Source: Klebsiella pneumoniae
Lineage (GTDB): Bacteria; Pseudomonadota; Gammaproteobacteria; Pseudomonadales; Azotimanducaceae
Direction of reading: 5' to 3'
Length of the DNA: 5,800 nucleotides
Assembly: GCA_945878745.1 (NCBI GenBank)
Contig: CAMDVY010000218.1
Location: forward strand, 1-5,800
The notes beneath the pieces were generated by a model that worked only from the letters and a program-made list of their open reading frames with translations, made no database searches and had not been told where the DNA came from. Positions 1 to 5,800 of the stretch are shown here, in pieces; the first letter of the stretch is position 1, and every line of letters begins with the position of its first letter. The position numbers and the translations under genes were made by a program.

Positions 1-1
1 C

Positions 2-598
2 TCCCACCATATCGGCCTGCATCGATTGGCCCCTGTGCTCAAGGACTTCGCCAGAGCTTTTCCCGGGGTCAGCCTCGATATCCATTTCGAAGACTCGGAA
101 GCCGCGCACGAACTGGTCCGATCAGCAAGTCGGGAACTGGCGGTGGTCACCCTGGACCCACAGGGTCCGAAGGAACTGGCTTATGAACCCATATGGCCAG
201 ACCCGTTGGACTTTGTCATTGCAATTGATCATCCGTGGGCAACGCTCTCGACCATGGATCTGGCAACACTGACGCTCGAACCCGCCATCCTGCCGGACCT
301 GTCGACCTACACCGGTCGACTGGTCGCCGGTCTCTTTGAACAACACGGACATAACCTCCGCATCTCCATGTCCACCAACTATCTCGAGACCATCGGTATG
401 CTGGTGGCCGCCGGCCTCGGCTGGAGCGTGTTGCCTCGAACCCTGCTCAATCCAGGACTTGCGCACCTCAACATCGAGGTCGATGTACCCGTGCGGATGC
501 TGGGCGCGGTGACGAACCCGGCGCGAACAATTTCCAATGCCGGGCAGGCTTTCTTGACGGTATTACGGCGGCACCAGACCCTGCCCGCAGTGAACTGA
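2..598 (+). CDS. LysR-type transcriptional regulator, C-terminal part (5' truncated by window edge)
   Basis: The frame is open from the left edge (codons from base 2) to a TGA at 596-598, giving 198 residues. They correspond to the effector-binding domain of a LysR-type regulator. The opening IGLHRLAPVLKDFARAFPGV is the usual first strand and helix of that domain (pattern: PxLxxFxxxxPxV). Further on come an IWPDPLDFVIAIDHPWA segment and a TNYLETIGMLVAAGLGWSVLP segment that fit the second subdomain. The N-terminal helix-turn-helix is outside the window. The TTG at 26 is an internal leucine codon, not a start, because family-like sequence continues upstream of it. From memory, the TNYLETI...GLGWSVLP pattern is typical of the LysR gene divergent from leuC in pseudomonads, so a link to leucine biosynthesis is possible but inferred. 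The family call is firm and the regulon is unknown. The gene ends 113 bases before the next ATG on the same strand. Confidence 0.93.
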   Translation, partial: SHHIGLHRLAPVLKDFARAFPGVSLDIHFEDSEAAHELVRSASRELAVVTLDPQGPKELAYEPIWPDPLDFVIAIDHPWATLSTMDLATLTLEPAILPDLSTYTGRLVAGLFEQHGHNLRISMSTNYLETIGMLVAAGLGWSVLPRTLLNPGLAHLNIEVDVPVRMLGAVTNPARTISNAGQAFLTVLRRHQTLPAVN

Positions 599-711
599 GA
601 CGACGGTCACGCTCAATCTCTCTATTCGACGGGATACTGCCAACCTACCGACAGGAATTCGGTGCTGGCTTGTCTGAACGAAATACAGAACGTGTCGCGC
701 TCACGTTTTTC

Positions 712-1650
712 ATGAAGCGCTCTTCGCAGCTGCTGTGGGGAACCATCCTGATGGCTTTGCTGTTGGCAGGCTGTCAGGCCGTGGTGCCTATAACGACGCC
801 AATTGTTTTTGATACAGATCCTGCACCGAAAGTCGTGCGTAAAAAGCCTCGTCACGTGGCCAAAACCGAAGTCGAGCCCGCCGAGCCCGTGGCTGTGCGC
901 GGACCCGTCACCCTCGTTGTCAGCAGCGACACCCCAGCCTATCGGGCCGTTGCCGAAGCGTTCATTCGTAACTGGACGGTTGAGGTGCGCACGGTGTGGC
1001 TCGACCAGGAACCACACGCCGACAAGCTGATCCACGAACTCGAAGCAACGCCGCCACAGGCAGTAGTAGCCATTGGTGAACCTGCACTGGCTGCACTCTC
1101 GGCAAGTAGTCTCCCCGTCATTCACGCCCAATCCTTCCAGGACAAACATTCTTCTCGCGGTGTCGACGCGATGCCGAACCCTGCGGCACAGCTGCGCGCA
1201 TGGGTCGCACAAGAACCCGCCATTCACCGCATCGGCATCATCACCGGTGCATCGTTTGGCGGCCAGATGCAGGCACTGGCTGACGCCGGCACCGCTCTCG
1301 GACTTGAAATGACCACACGCCAGGTCAGCTCTGACAAGGAAGTTCTGTTCGAATTCCGCCGCCTGGTGCCTGCACTTGATGGTTTTATCTTCCTGCCCGA
1401 TGACAGCGTACTCAGCCCGGGTGTCATCCAGGAAATCATCAGCCATGGTCGCAGCAACGGCATTCAATTCCTCGCTTACAACCAGCTGCTGCAAACACTC
1501 GGCGCTCAGTATCTGGTGACCCAGGACGCAGAGGACGTCGCAGCTGGGCTGGTTCAGCTGATCAACAACCCCGAGCATCAGACCCGTGCAGTGACCAGTT
1601 TTTACCTGCAGGACAAGTCCGGCAGCCAGAGGATCGATGTCGATGGCTGA
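712..1650 (+). CDS. Lipoprotein with ABC_sub_bind-like periplasmic binding fold, probable sensor partner of the downstream GGDEF/EAL protein
   Basis: This encodes a 312-residue predicted lipoprotein. From the ATG at 712 the N-terminus is a classic type II signal peptide: KR at residues 2-3, a hydrophobic stretch at about 7-19, and lipobox LLAGC with the lipidated Cys at 21. The residue after Cys is Gln, not Asp, so the Lol rule predicts outer-membrane sorting. Residues 22-64 are a Pro/Lys/Glu-rich linker. Residues 65 to about 290 look like a two-lobed periplasmic binding protein of the PF04392 (ABC_sub_bind) type: a first lobe starting VTLVVSSD, a second lobe starting RIGIITGASFGGQ at about 173, then a DGFIFLPDDSVLSPGVIQE segment at about 223-241. 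An in-frame TTG at 670 would add 14 residues and has AGGAA at 653-657, 12 bases upstream. I prefer 712 because it gives a compact signal peptide, although no good ribosome site precedes it. No transporter genes are adjacent, and the 3' end overlaps the GGDEF/EAL gene. The ligand is unknown, and the sensing role is inferred from context. Confidence 0.85.
   Translation: MKRSSQLLWGTILMALLLAGCQAVVPITTPIVFDTDPAPKVVRKKPRHVAKTEVEPAEPVAVRGPVTLVVSSDTPAYRAVAEAFIRNWTVEVRTVWLDQEPHADKLIHELEATPPQAVVAIGEPALAALSASSLPVIHAQSFQDKHSSRGVDAMPNPAAQLRAWVAQEPAIHRIGIITGASFGGQMQALADAGTALGLEMTTRQVSSDKEVLFEFRRLVPALDGFIFLPDDSVLSPGVIQEIISHGRSNGIQFLAYNQLLQTLGAQYLVTQDAEDVAAGLVQLINNPEHQTRAVTSFYLQDKSGSQRIDVDG
1628..1633 (+). 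promoter_or_regulatory. Ribosome binding site of the GGDEF/EAL gene, inside the upstream gene
   Basis: AGAGGA lies within the last codons of the lipoprotein gene. It is 3 bases from the ATG at 1637, which is too close, and 9 bases from the ATG at 1643, which is good spacing. It therefore favours 1643 as the start. Its position inside the upstream coding region suggests that the two genes share a transcript and are translationally coupled. Confidence 0.6.
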
Positions 1651-3799
1651 GCGCGATTTCCGTGACCATTCTGGCCCACTGACAACCCATCCCACGCTCA
1701 AACCCAGGAGCCTGGTCAGCGAAATCCTGGCCACCCAACTGGCCTTTGCCGCGGTGGTCGGGTTGATCGCGGTGGTCGGACTGTGGGTAATTTCCAACTA
1801 CGTCCTGCGTGACAACCTGACCAAGTGGTCCGCGCGCTGGGTTTCCGAACTGGAAACGCTTGGCGCCGGGCTTTACATCGAGGGCGACGACACGGGGTTA
1901 CTGGCCCTGCGCACTTACCTGGATCGATACGACGAACTGCTGTACATCCGTTACTACAATCCGGATGGCGAACCGCTGTACGTTGAAAGCAACGGTGATC
2001 GCATTCCATTCAATCCGCTCCCGGTGCGGGCCATCCGCGAATTGCGACAGAAGGCAGGCACGGATGAGCCACAGGTTCTGGATGACAAGGAATCACCCCA
2101 GGTCAGGTTGAGCAAGGCAATCGTTACCGAATCGCTAACCGGTGGAGACCTCTTCGCCGCACAGAAACTTGAAGACTTGAAAACGGAAACCAAGGTGATT
2201 GGTTTCGTCGAAATCGGTCTCGACTTCAGTCGCTACGACCAGGATCTGTTCGGCAGCGTGCTGGTTGGCAGCATCAGTGTGGTGATTGCTTTTCTGGTCC
2301 TTACTGCCTTGGGACGAACAGTCATCGTGCGTGGACTGTTACCGCTCTCTGCGCTGGAGTTGCCGCTCAAACGTCTTGCTGCTGGCGATCTCGATGTCAA
2401 CGTGCCGACGTCAAGTCACAGCGAGATCACCGCGATTGGCAATGCGCTCAATGCAGCCGTTGCGTCCATCCGGGAACGGGATCAGCATCTACGAAAGCTG
2501 GCCAGTTATGACCAGCTGACCGGCCTCGCCAATCGCCGCTACTTCCTTGAGCGCGCACAGCAGATGTTTACGGATCACAGTGGCGCGGTCCTGTTCATCG
2601 ACCTGGACCAGTTCAAGTACGTCAACGACACCCTGGGACACACCGGTGGTGATCTGGTACTGGCGCAGGCCGCTGAACGTCTTCGTCAGGCTGTTCGCGC
2701 CGGCGACTTGATCGCGCGTGTGGGTGGCGATGAATTCGTAATGTTCATCCAGCACGTGGACAGTCGACGGGCACTGGCCATTGGCACCCAGATTCTGACT
2801 GACCTCAAGGAGTATCCGCTGACCCAGGACGGGAAGACATTCAATGTCGGGTGCAGCATCGGTATTTCGATGGTCGAACAGAACAGTCCATTCACTTCTA
2901 CCGAAATCGTTTCGCACGCCGACCTCGCCTGTCGTCAGGCCAAGACGGAAGGTCGGAGCCGTGCCTGCATCTACGAACACTCCGGCAACGACCTCGGTGC
3001 CATCCAGAGCGAAGTGAAGTGGCAACAACGGCTGAAACAGGCCATCAAGAACGACGAATTCGAGTTGCACTATCAACCGATCCTGCATGTCGCCACCAAC
3101 AGCATCCGACATTACGAAGCCCTGATACGGCTTCGTGACGGCGACACGCTGATTTTCCCTGACACTTTCCTCAACGCCGCGCGACGCTTCGGCCTGATGA
3201 CCGACATTGATCAATGGGTCATCAGTCGCGCCATCGCCGAACTCGCCGAACTGCGCAAGACGCGACCCGAGGTGAAATTCGGCATCAACCTGACTGGCAG
3301 CACATTCATCGAAGGAGGCTTTGCTGACTTCGTGGGCAAACTCCTCGACAAACATCGTGTGCCTGCCACCAGTGTGATCTTCGAAATTACCGAGCAGGTC
3401 GCCATCGGCAGCTTCTCCGACGCGGTGCCACAAATCAAAGAGCTGGTCGATCGTGGCTGTGAATTTGCCGTAGACGACTTTGGCACGGGTTATTCGTCTC
3501 TGAGTTACCTCAAGCGACTGCCCGTTCAGTACATCAAGATCGATGGTGTCTTCATTCGCAAGCTCGCGGAAAGCGAAGTCGACCAGACCATCGTGCGCGC
3601 CGTGGTCGACATTGCGAGGATCATGGGCAAGAAGACGGTGGCCGAGTTTGTTGGCGATGAGCAAACCTTCGAATTGATCAAGAAGATCGGGATTGATTAC
3701 GCTCAGGGGTACTTCATCGGCAAGCCTGCCAGAGAGATTGTCGCGTTATCCACCCCGCAGATCATCGAGCTGACGACCAGAAGCGCTCGATCGTCCTGA
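1643..3799 (+). CDS. Membrane-bound bifunctional c-di-GMP enzyme: periplasmic sensor, HAMP, GGDEF, EAL
   Basis: This is a 718-residue inner-membrane signalling protein. Residue order: cytoplasmic tail; membrane segment about 32-52; periplasmic domain about 53-203; membrane segment about 204-226; HAMP-like linker about 226-280; diguanylate cyclase domain about 284-442; phosphodiesterase domain about 458-700. The cyclase keeps GGDEF at 361-365, the FIDLDQFK metal/substrate segment with Asp320, and an RAGD inhibitory site at 352-355, exactly five residues before GGDEF. The EAL domain keeps EAL at 492-494, Asn549, EITE from Glu581, DDFGTG from Asp611, Lys632 in IKID, Glu668 in VAEFV and Gln688 in AQGY. 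It should therefore be able to make and hydrolyse c-di-GMP, with one activity probably dominating under each signal. I do not recognise the periplasmic domain with certainty; it ends in FVEIGLDFSRYD and is Cache/PAS-like or CHASE8-like at best. ATG 1643 is preferred to ATG 1637 on ribosome-site spacing. The gene overlaps the lipoprotein gene by 8 bases, suggesting one operon and a shared function. Confidence 0.95.
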   Translation: MAERDFRDHSGPLTTHPTLKPRSLVSEILATQLAFAAVVGLIAVVGLWVISNYVLRDNLTKWSARWVSELETLGAGLYIEGDDTGLLALRTYLDRYDELLYIRYYNPDGEPLYVESNGDRIPFNPLPVRAIRELRQKAGTDEPQVLDDKESPQVRLSKAIVTESLTGGDLFAAQKLEDLKTETKVIGFVEIGLDFSRYDQDLFGSVLVGSISVVIAFLVLTALGRTVIVRGLLPLSALELPLKRLAAGDLDVNVPTSSHSEITAIGNALNAAVASIRERDQHLRKLASYDQLTGLANRRYFLERAQQMFTDHSGAVLFIDLDQFKYVNDTLGHTGGDLVLAQAAERLRQAVRAGDLIARVGGDEFVMFIQHVDSRRALAIGTQILTDLKEYPLTQDGKTFNVGCSIGISMVEQNSPFTSTEIVSHADLACRQAKTEGRSRACIYEHSGNDLGAIQSEVKWQQRLKQAIKNDEFELHYQPILHVATNSIRHYEALIRLRDGDTLIFPDTFLNAARRFGLMTDIDQWVISRAIAELAELRKTRPEVKFGINLTGSTFIEGGFADFVGKLLDKHRVPATSVIFEITEQVAIGSFSDAVPQIKELVDRGCEFAVDDFGTGYSSLSYLKRLPVQYIKIDGVFIRKLAESEVDQTIVRAVVDIARIMGKKTVAEFVGDEQTFELIKKIGIDYAQGYFIGKPAREIVALSTPQIIELTTRSARSS

Positions 3800-3812
3800 T
3801 CTTGCTGGCACT

Positions 3813-3842
3813 GACCCGCACTACTCATGAATGGTGCGGACC
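3813..3842 (-). terminator. Possible hairpin between convergent genes, no U-tract
   Basis: CCGCAC at 3816-3821 pairs with GTGCGG at 3834-3839. On the plus strand the stem extends inward by a T-G and an A-T pair. On the minus strand it extends outward by U-G, G-U and G-C pairs, so it is slightly better as an RNA hairpin downstream of aroC. It sits in the 67-base gap between two convergent stop codons, where a terminator is expected. No run of T follows on either strand, so it is not a standard intrinsic terminator. Confidence 0.3.
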
Positions 3843-3866
3843 ATAAAGCGGTTCCGCGACGTCCCA

Positions 3867-4925
3867 TCAGCCGATTTGGCCTCGCCCTCTCAAGTAGTGA
3901 TCCATCACCACCAACGCCATCATCGCCTCAGCAATCGGCACCGCCCTGATGCCTACACAGGGGTCATGACGCCCTTTGGTCACCACGTCCACAACATTTC
4001 CATGCACGTCCTGGCTCTTGCCGGGTGTGGTGAGGCTCGAGGTCGGCTTGAGCGCGATGCGCGCGATCAGGTCCTGACCGGAAGTGATGCCGCCCAACAC
4101 ACCGCCGGCGTGATTGCTGGTAAAGCCGTTGGCGTCCATCTCGTCCCGATGTTCGGTGCCCTTTTGGCGCACCACATCAAAACCATCACCGATACCGATG
4201 GCCTTTACCGCATTGATGCCCATCAGCGCGCTGGCAAGGTCTGCATCCAGTTTGCCGAACACAGGCTCGCCCAGCCCGATCGGCATGCCGGTTGCAACCA
4301 GTGTCACCTCGGCGCCGACCGAGTTGCCCTCGCGCCTTAACAAATCTATCAACGTGGCGATCTCGTCAACTCGCGCTGGATCGCCACAGAAAAAAGGATT
4401 GTTTCCCACTGCATCCCAGGTCCGCAGCTCAAGGTCGAGAGAGCCGATGGCTGACAGATAACCGCGAATGTGTACACCGGCTTGTTCAAGCAAGAACTTT
4501 TTCGCGATCCCACCGGCAGCGACACGCATCGCCGTCTCCCGCGCTGATGAGCGACCGCCGCCGCGGTAGTCACGGTTGCCGTATTTGTGGTGATAGGTGA
4601 AGTCGGCGTGGGCAGGCCGAAAGACATCCTTGATGGCTGTGTAGTCCTTGCTCTTCTGATCGACGTTTTCGATCAACAGGCCAATTGACGTGCCTGTCGT
4701 TCGTCCTTCAAAAACACCGGAAAGAATCCTGACTTGATCAGGTTCCTGACGCTGCGTGGTGTATCTGGATTGGCCTGGGCGTCTACGGTCGAGGTCCTTC
4801 TGCAGATCGGCCTCCGTGAGTGCAAGGCCAGGCGGACAGCCGTCGACTATGGCGCCGAGTGCAGGCCCATGGCTCTCGCCGAAGGTAGTGACCACAAAAG
4901 CCTGGCCAAAAGAGTTGCCTGCCAT
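3867..4925 (-). CDS. aroC: Chorismate synthase
   Basis: Chorismate synthase (EC 4.2.3.5) is cytoplasmic and needs reduced FMN. It converts 5-enolpyruvylshikimate-3-phosphate to chorismate, the last shikimate-pathway step and the branch point to aromatic amino acids, folates and quinones. The protein has 352 residues, against 361 in E. coli; the difference is mostly a shorter C-terminal tail. All three family signatures are visible: GESHGPALGAIVDGCPPG from residue 16 (conserved His19), GGGRSSARETAMRVAAGG at about 122-139, and RHDPCVGIRAVPIAEAM near the C-terminus. The start MAGNSFGQ at 4925 matches the family N-terminus (MAGNTIGQ in E. coli). The frame continues upstream to a TTG at 4988, but those 21 codons do not resemble the family. 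The ribosome site is weak. The DUF4892-like gene lies 113 bases upstream on the same strand, and the GGDEF/EAL gene converges from the other side. No catalytic motif is lost. Confidence 0.98.
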   Translation of the reverse strand: MAGNSFGQAFVVTTFGESHGPALGAIVDGCPPGLALTEADLQKDLDRRRPGQSRYTTQRQEPDQVRILSGVFEGRTTGTSIGLLIENVDQKSKDYTAIKDVFRPAHADFTYHHKYGNRDYRGGGRSSARETAMRVAAGGIAKKFLLEQAGVHIRGYLSAIGSLDLELRTWDAVGNNPFFCGDPARVDEIATLIDLLRREGNSVGAEVTLVATGMPIGLGEPVFGKLDADLASALMGINAVKAIGIGDGFDVVRQKGTEHRDEMDANGFTSNHAGGVLGGITSGQDLIARIALKPTSSLTTPGKSQDVHGNVVDVVTKGRHDPCVGIRAVPIAEAMMALVVMDHYLRGRGQIG

Positions 4926-4954
4926 GAAAAACTTGCCGGTAAATTCAGGCCCGC

Positions 4955-4983
4955 AGTATGTAAATCCGGCGCGCTGACAGCAA
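4955..4983 (-). promoter_or_regulatory. Candidate sigma-70 promoter for aroC
   Basis: Read on the minus strand, TTGCTG (4983-4978) is followed after 17 bases by CATACT (4960-4955). These match the -35 and -10 consensus at 3/6 and 4/6 positions with ideal spacing. Transcription would start near 4948, about 23 bases before the aroC ATG. The match is weak and was found by eye. AroC could instead be read through from the upstream gene. Confidence 0.25.
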
Positions 4984-5020
4984 GCCAATCGACAGGCTGC
5001 TGAGCGCCTGCCGGCCGGTT

Positions 5021-5040
5021 AGGTAAGGTCAGGTCAGGTC
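5021..5040. repeat. Pentanucleotide tandem repeat, four units
   Basis: The plus strand reads AGGTA AGGTC AGGTC AGGTC, followed by AGTC: one variant and three perfect 5-base units. On the minus strand the TGA stop of the DUF4892-like gene (5041-5039) overlaps the first repeat bases, so the repeat lies almost entirely in the gap between that gene and aroC. Unit gain or loss after the stop codon would not alter the protein. It is too short to be called a variable locus on its own. Confidence 0.6.
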
Positions 5041-5800
5041 AGTCGGTGACTCGTCGATGTGGCAGAACGAGTTCGATACGACCCAGTCGCTCCTCACGGG
5101 GTAACAAAGGACCAGCGCCAAATGGCACCAGCGTCGGCCCGCCTGCCGTCTCACCCTCCCCCTTCAGCGCCAACGTCGCAGCTTCGGCACACGCAGACGA
5201 GCGTTTGATCGTCGCCTCGGCCGGACCTGGGGCGTAGAGATGGCAGACCACGTAGATCGTTTCCTTCCTGAGTGTTCCAAGGTGCTTGCCAATGTCCTGA
5301 AGTACCTCAACAGTCTTGGCCGGTAGCGTCCCGCTGACTGCTGGAGTCGCGCCCTTGACGACGACATGACCCTGGCTGCCGAGCGTCTGAACCATGCGCA
5401 GACCACTGGACGCCGCCACGCTATCCGCCGTCGCCAGCAGTCGAATCATCACCAGAACCCGCCGATTGCCTCGCTCTATGACATACAGCGACACCAATCC
5501 TTCAGCCCGTTGACCTGCCAGGTAAAACTGATCCGCATCAGGCCCATAGAGGATCGCCTGACCAAACACCTGATTGGCCCACTGAGCGCTGCGCCCACAA
5601 TCCCGGCCACGGCAAGAGAAGCGCACGTCGTTGACAGCGACGACCTTTCGATAGTGTGCAATCACGGTTTCCAGCGGCGTTTCTGCAGGTATCTGATAAA
5701 TAGCGACGGTCTCGCGTGCATTGACACGAACCTCATCAGCCACCTTCAAGTCACGACGAATCTTCTCGACGTGCGAAACGATGAATTCGTGTTCCCGAGG
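5039..5800 (-). CDS. DUF4892-like envelope protein with degenerate OmpA-like C-terminus (N-terminus beyond window edge)
   Basis: The frame is open from the right edge to a TGA at 5041-5039, giving 253 visible residues. The TTG at 5749 is not taken as the start, because the 17 codons before it (reading PREHEFIVSHVEKIRRD) continue family-like sequence. Visible residues about 1-125 resemble DUF4892 as I remember it: a CRGRDCGRSAQWANQVFGQA segment at about 63-82, then LYGPDADQFYL and LVSLYVIERGNRR. The two cysteines (codons 5612-5614 and 5597-5599) form a CX4C pair that could make a disulphide in the periplasm. Residues about 145-247 have the layout of an OmpA-like domain: VEVLQDIGKHL, then IYVVCHLY, then RSSACAEAATLAL, then GAGPLLP, ending RIELVLP. 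The usual Asp and Arg peptidoglycan ligands do not appear at their expected places. The function of the family is unknown. A signal peptide is expected beyond the edge but not seen. The gene is 113 bases upstream of aroC and may share its transcript. Confidence 0.75.
   Translation of the reverse strand, partial: PREHEFIVSHVEKIRRDLKVADEVRVNARETVAIYQIPAETPLETVIAHYRKVVAVNDVRFSCRGRDCGRSAQWANQVFGQAILYGPDADQFYLAGQRAEGLVSLYVIERGNRRVLVMIRLLATADSVAASSGLRMVQTLGSQGHVVVKGATPAVSGTLPAKTVEVLQDIGKHLGTLRKETIYVVCHLYAPGPAEATIKRSSACAEAATLALKGEGETAGGPTLVPFGAGPLLPREERLGRIELVLPHRRVTD

Noticed and set aside
670..711. TTG start 14 codons upstream of the lipoprotein ATG
   Set aside because: It would give an unusually long n-region before the lipobox, and its AGGAA is 12 bases away. 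It is less likely than ATG 712 but not excluded.
599..711. Promoter for the lipoprotein and GGDEF/EAL unit
   Set aside because: GATACT at about 635-640 resembles a -10 box, but no acceptable -35 lies at the right distance. I could not support a call, and read-through from the LysR gene is also possible.
622..1797. Long open frame (391 codons) on the minus strand opposite the lipoprotein gene
   Set aside because: It is antisense to a gene with a clear signal peptide and binding fold. The product is rich in Cys, His and Arg, has no recognisable domain, and reads across the junction of two real genes.
2489..3664. Long open frame (391 codons) on the minus strand opposite the GGDEF and EAL domains
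   Set aside because: The plus strand has unmistakable GGDEF/EAL motifs. The antisense product shows no family resemblance and is explained by codon bias in GC-rich DNA.
3831..4340. Open frame of 169 codons on the plus strand opposite the 3' part of aroC
   Set aside because: It is antisense to the conserved chorismate synthase coding region, and its His-rich product has no recognisable domain.
4926..4988. Upstream TTG extension of aroC by 21 residues
   Set aside because: The extra residues do not resemble the chorismate synthase N-terminus, whereas MAGNSFGQ at 4925 matches it directly.
4993..5010. CAGGC/GCCTG inverted repeat downstream of the DUF4892-like gene as a terminator
   Set aside because: The stem has only five pairs with an eight-base loop and no following T-run, so it is too weak to call.

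Overview
The window looks like chromosomal DNA from a moderately GC-rich gammaproteobacterium. The evidence is a chorismate synthase that closely resembles the enterobacterial and pseudomonad enzyme, a DUF4892-type envelope protein of the kind I know from Pseudomonas and related marine gammaproteobacteria, and a LysR regulator whose C-terminal motifs resemble the regulator encoded next to leuC in pseudomonads. The genus cannot be fixed from this sequence. I see no mobile element, RNA gene, CRISPR array or integration scar. Coding density is high, and the three gaps between genes are 113, 67 and 113 bases.

Layout, left to right. Bases 2-598 (+) are the C-terminal two thirds of a LysR-type regulator whose DNA-binding N-terminus lies off the left edge. 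Bases 712-3799 (+) hold a tightly overlapping two-gene unit. The first gene encodes a lipoprotein with an ABC_sub_bind-like (PF04392-like) periplasmic binding fold. The second encodes a membrane-bound sensor with a periplasmic domain, HAMP, GGDEF and EAL. Bases 3867-4925 (-) are aroC, which converges on the signalling unit. Bases 5039-5800 (-) are the 3' part of a DUF4892-like envelope protein gene that runs off the right edge and is read in the same direction as aroC.

How the genes may work together. The lipoprotein and the GGDEF/EAL protein overlap by 8 bases, and no ABC permease or ATPase gene is nearby. The simplest reading is a ligand-sensing pair: a substrate-binding lipoprotein reports to the periplasmic domain of a c-di-GMP enzyme, by analogy with NspS-MbaA or YfiR-YfiN. 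Both catalytic domains keep their key residues, and the GGDEF domain has an I-site, so the protein could both make and degrade c-di-GMP. This pair is the most interesting part of the window. AroC is shikimate-pathway housekeeping, and its neighbour DUF4892 protein has no known function. Nothing in the sequence ties either of them to the c-di-GMP unit.
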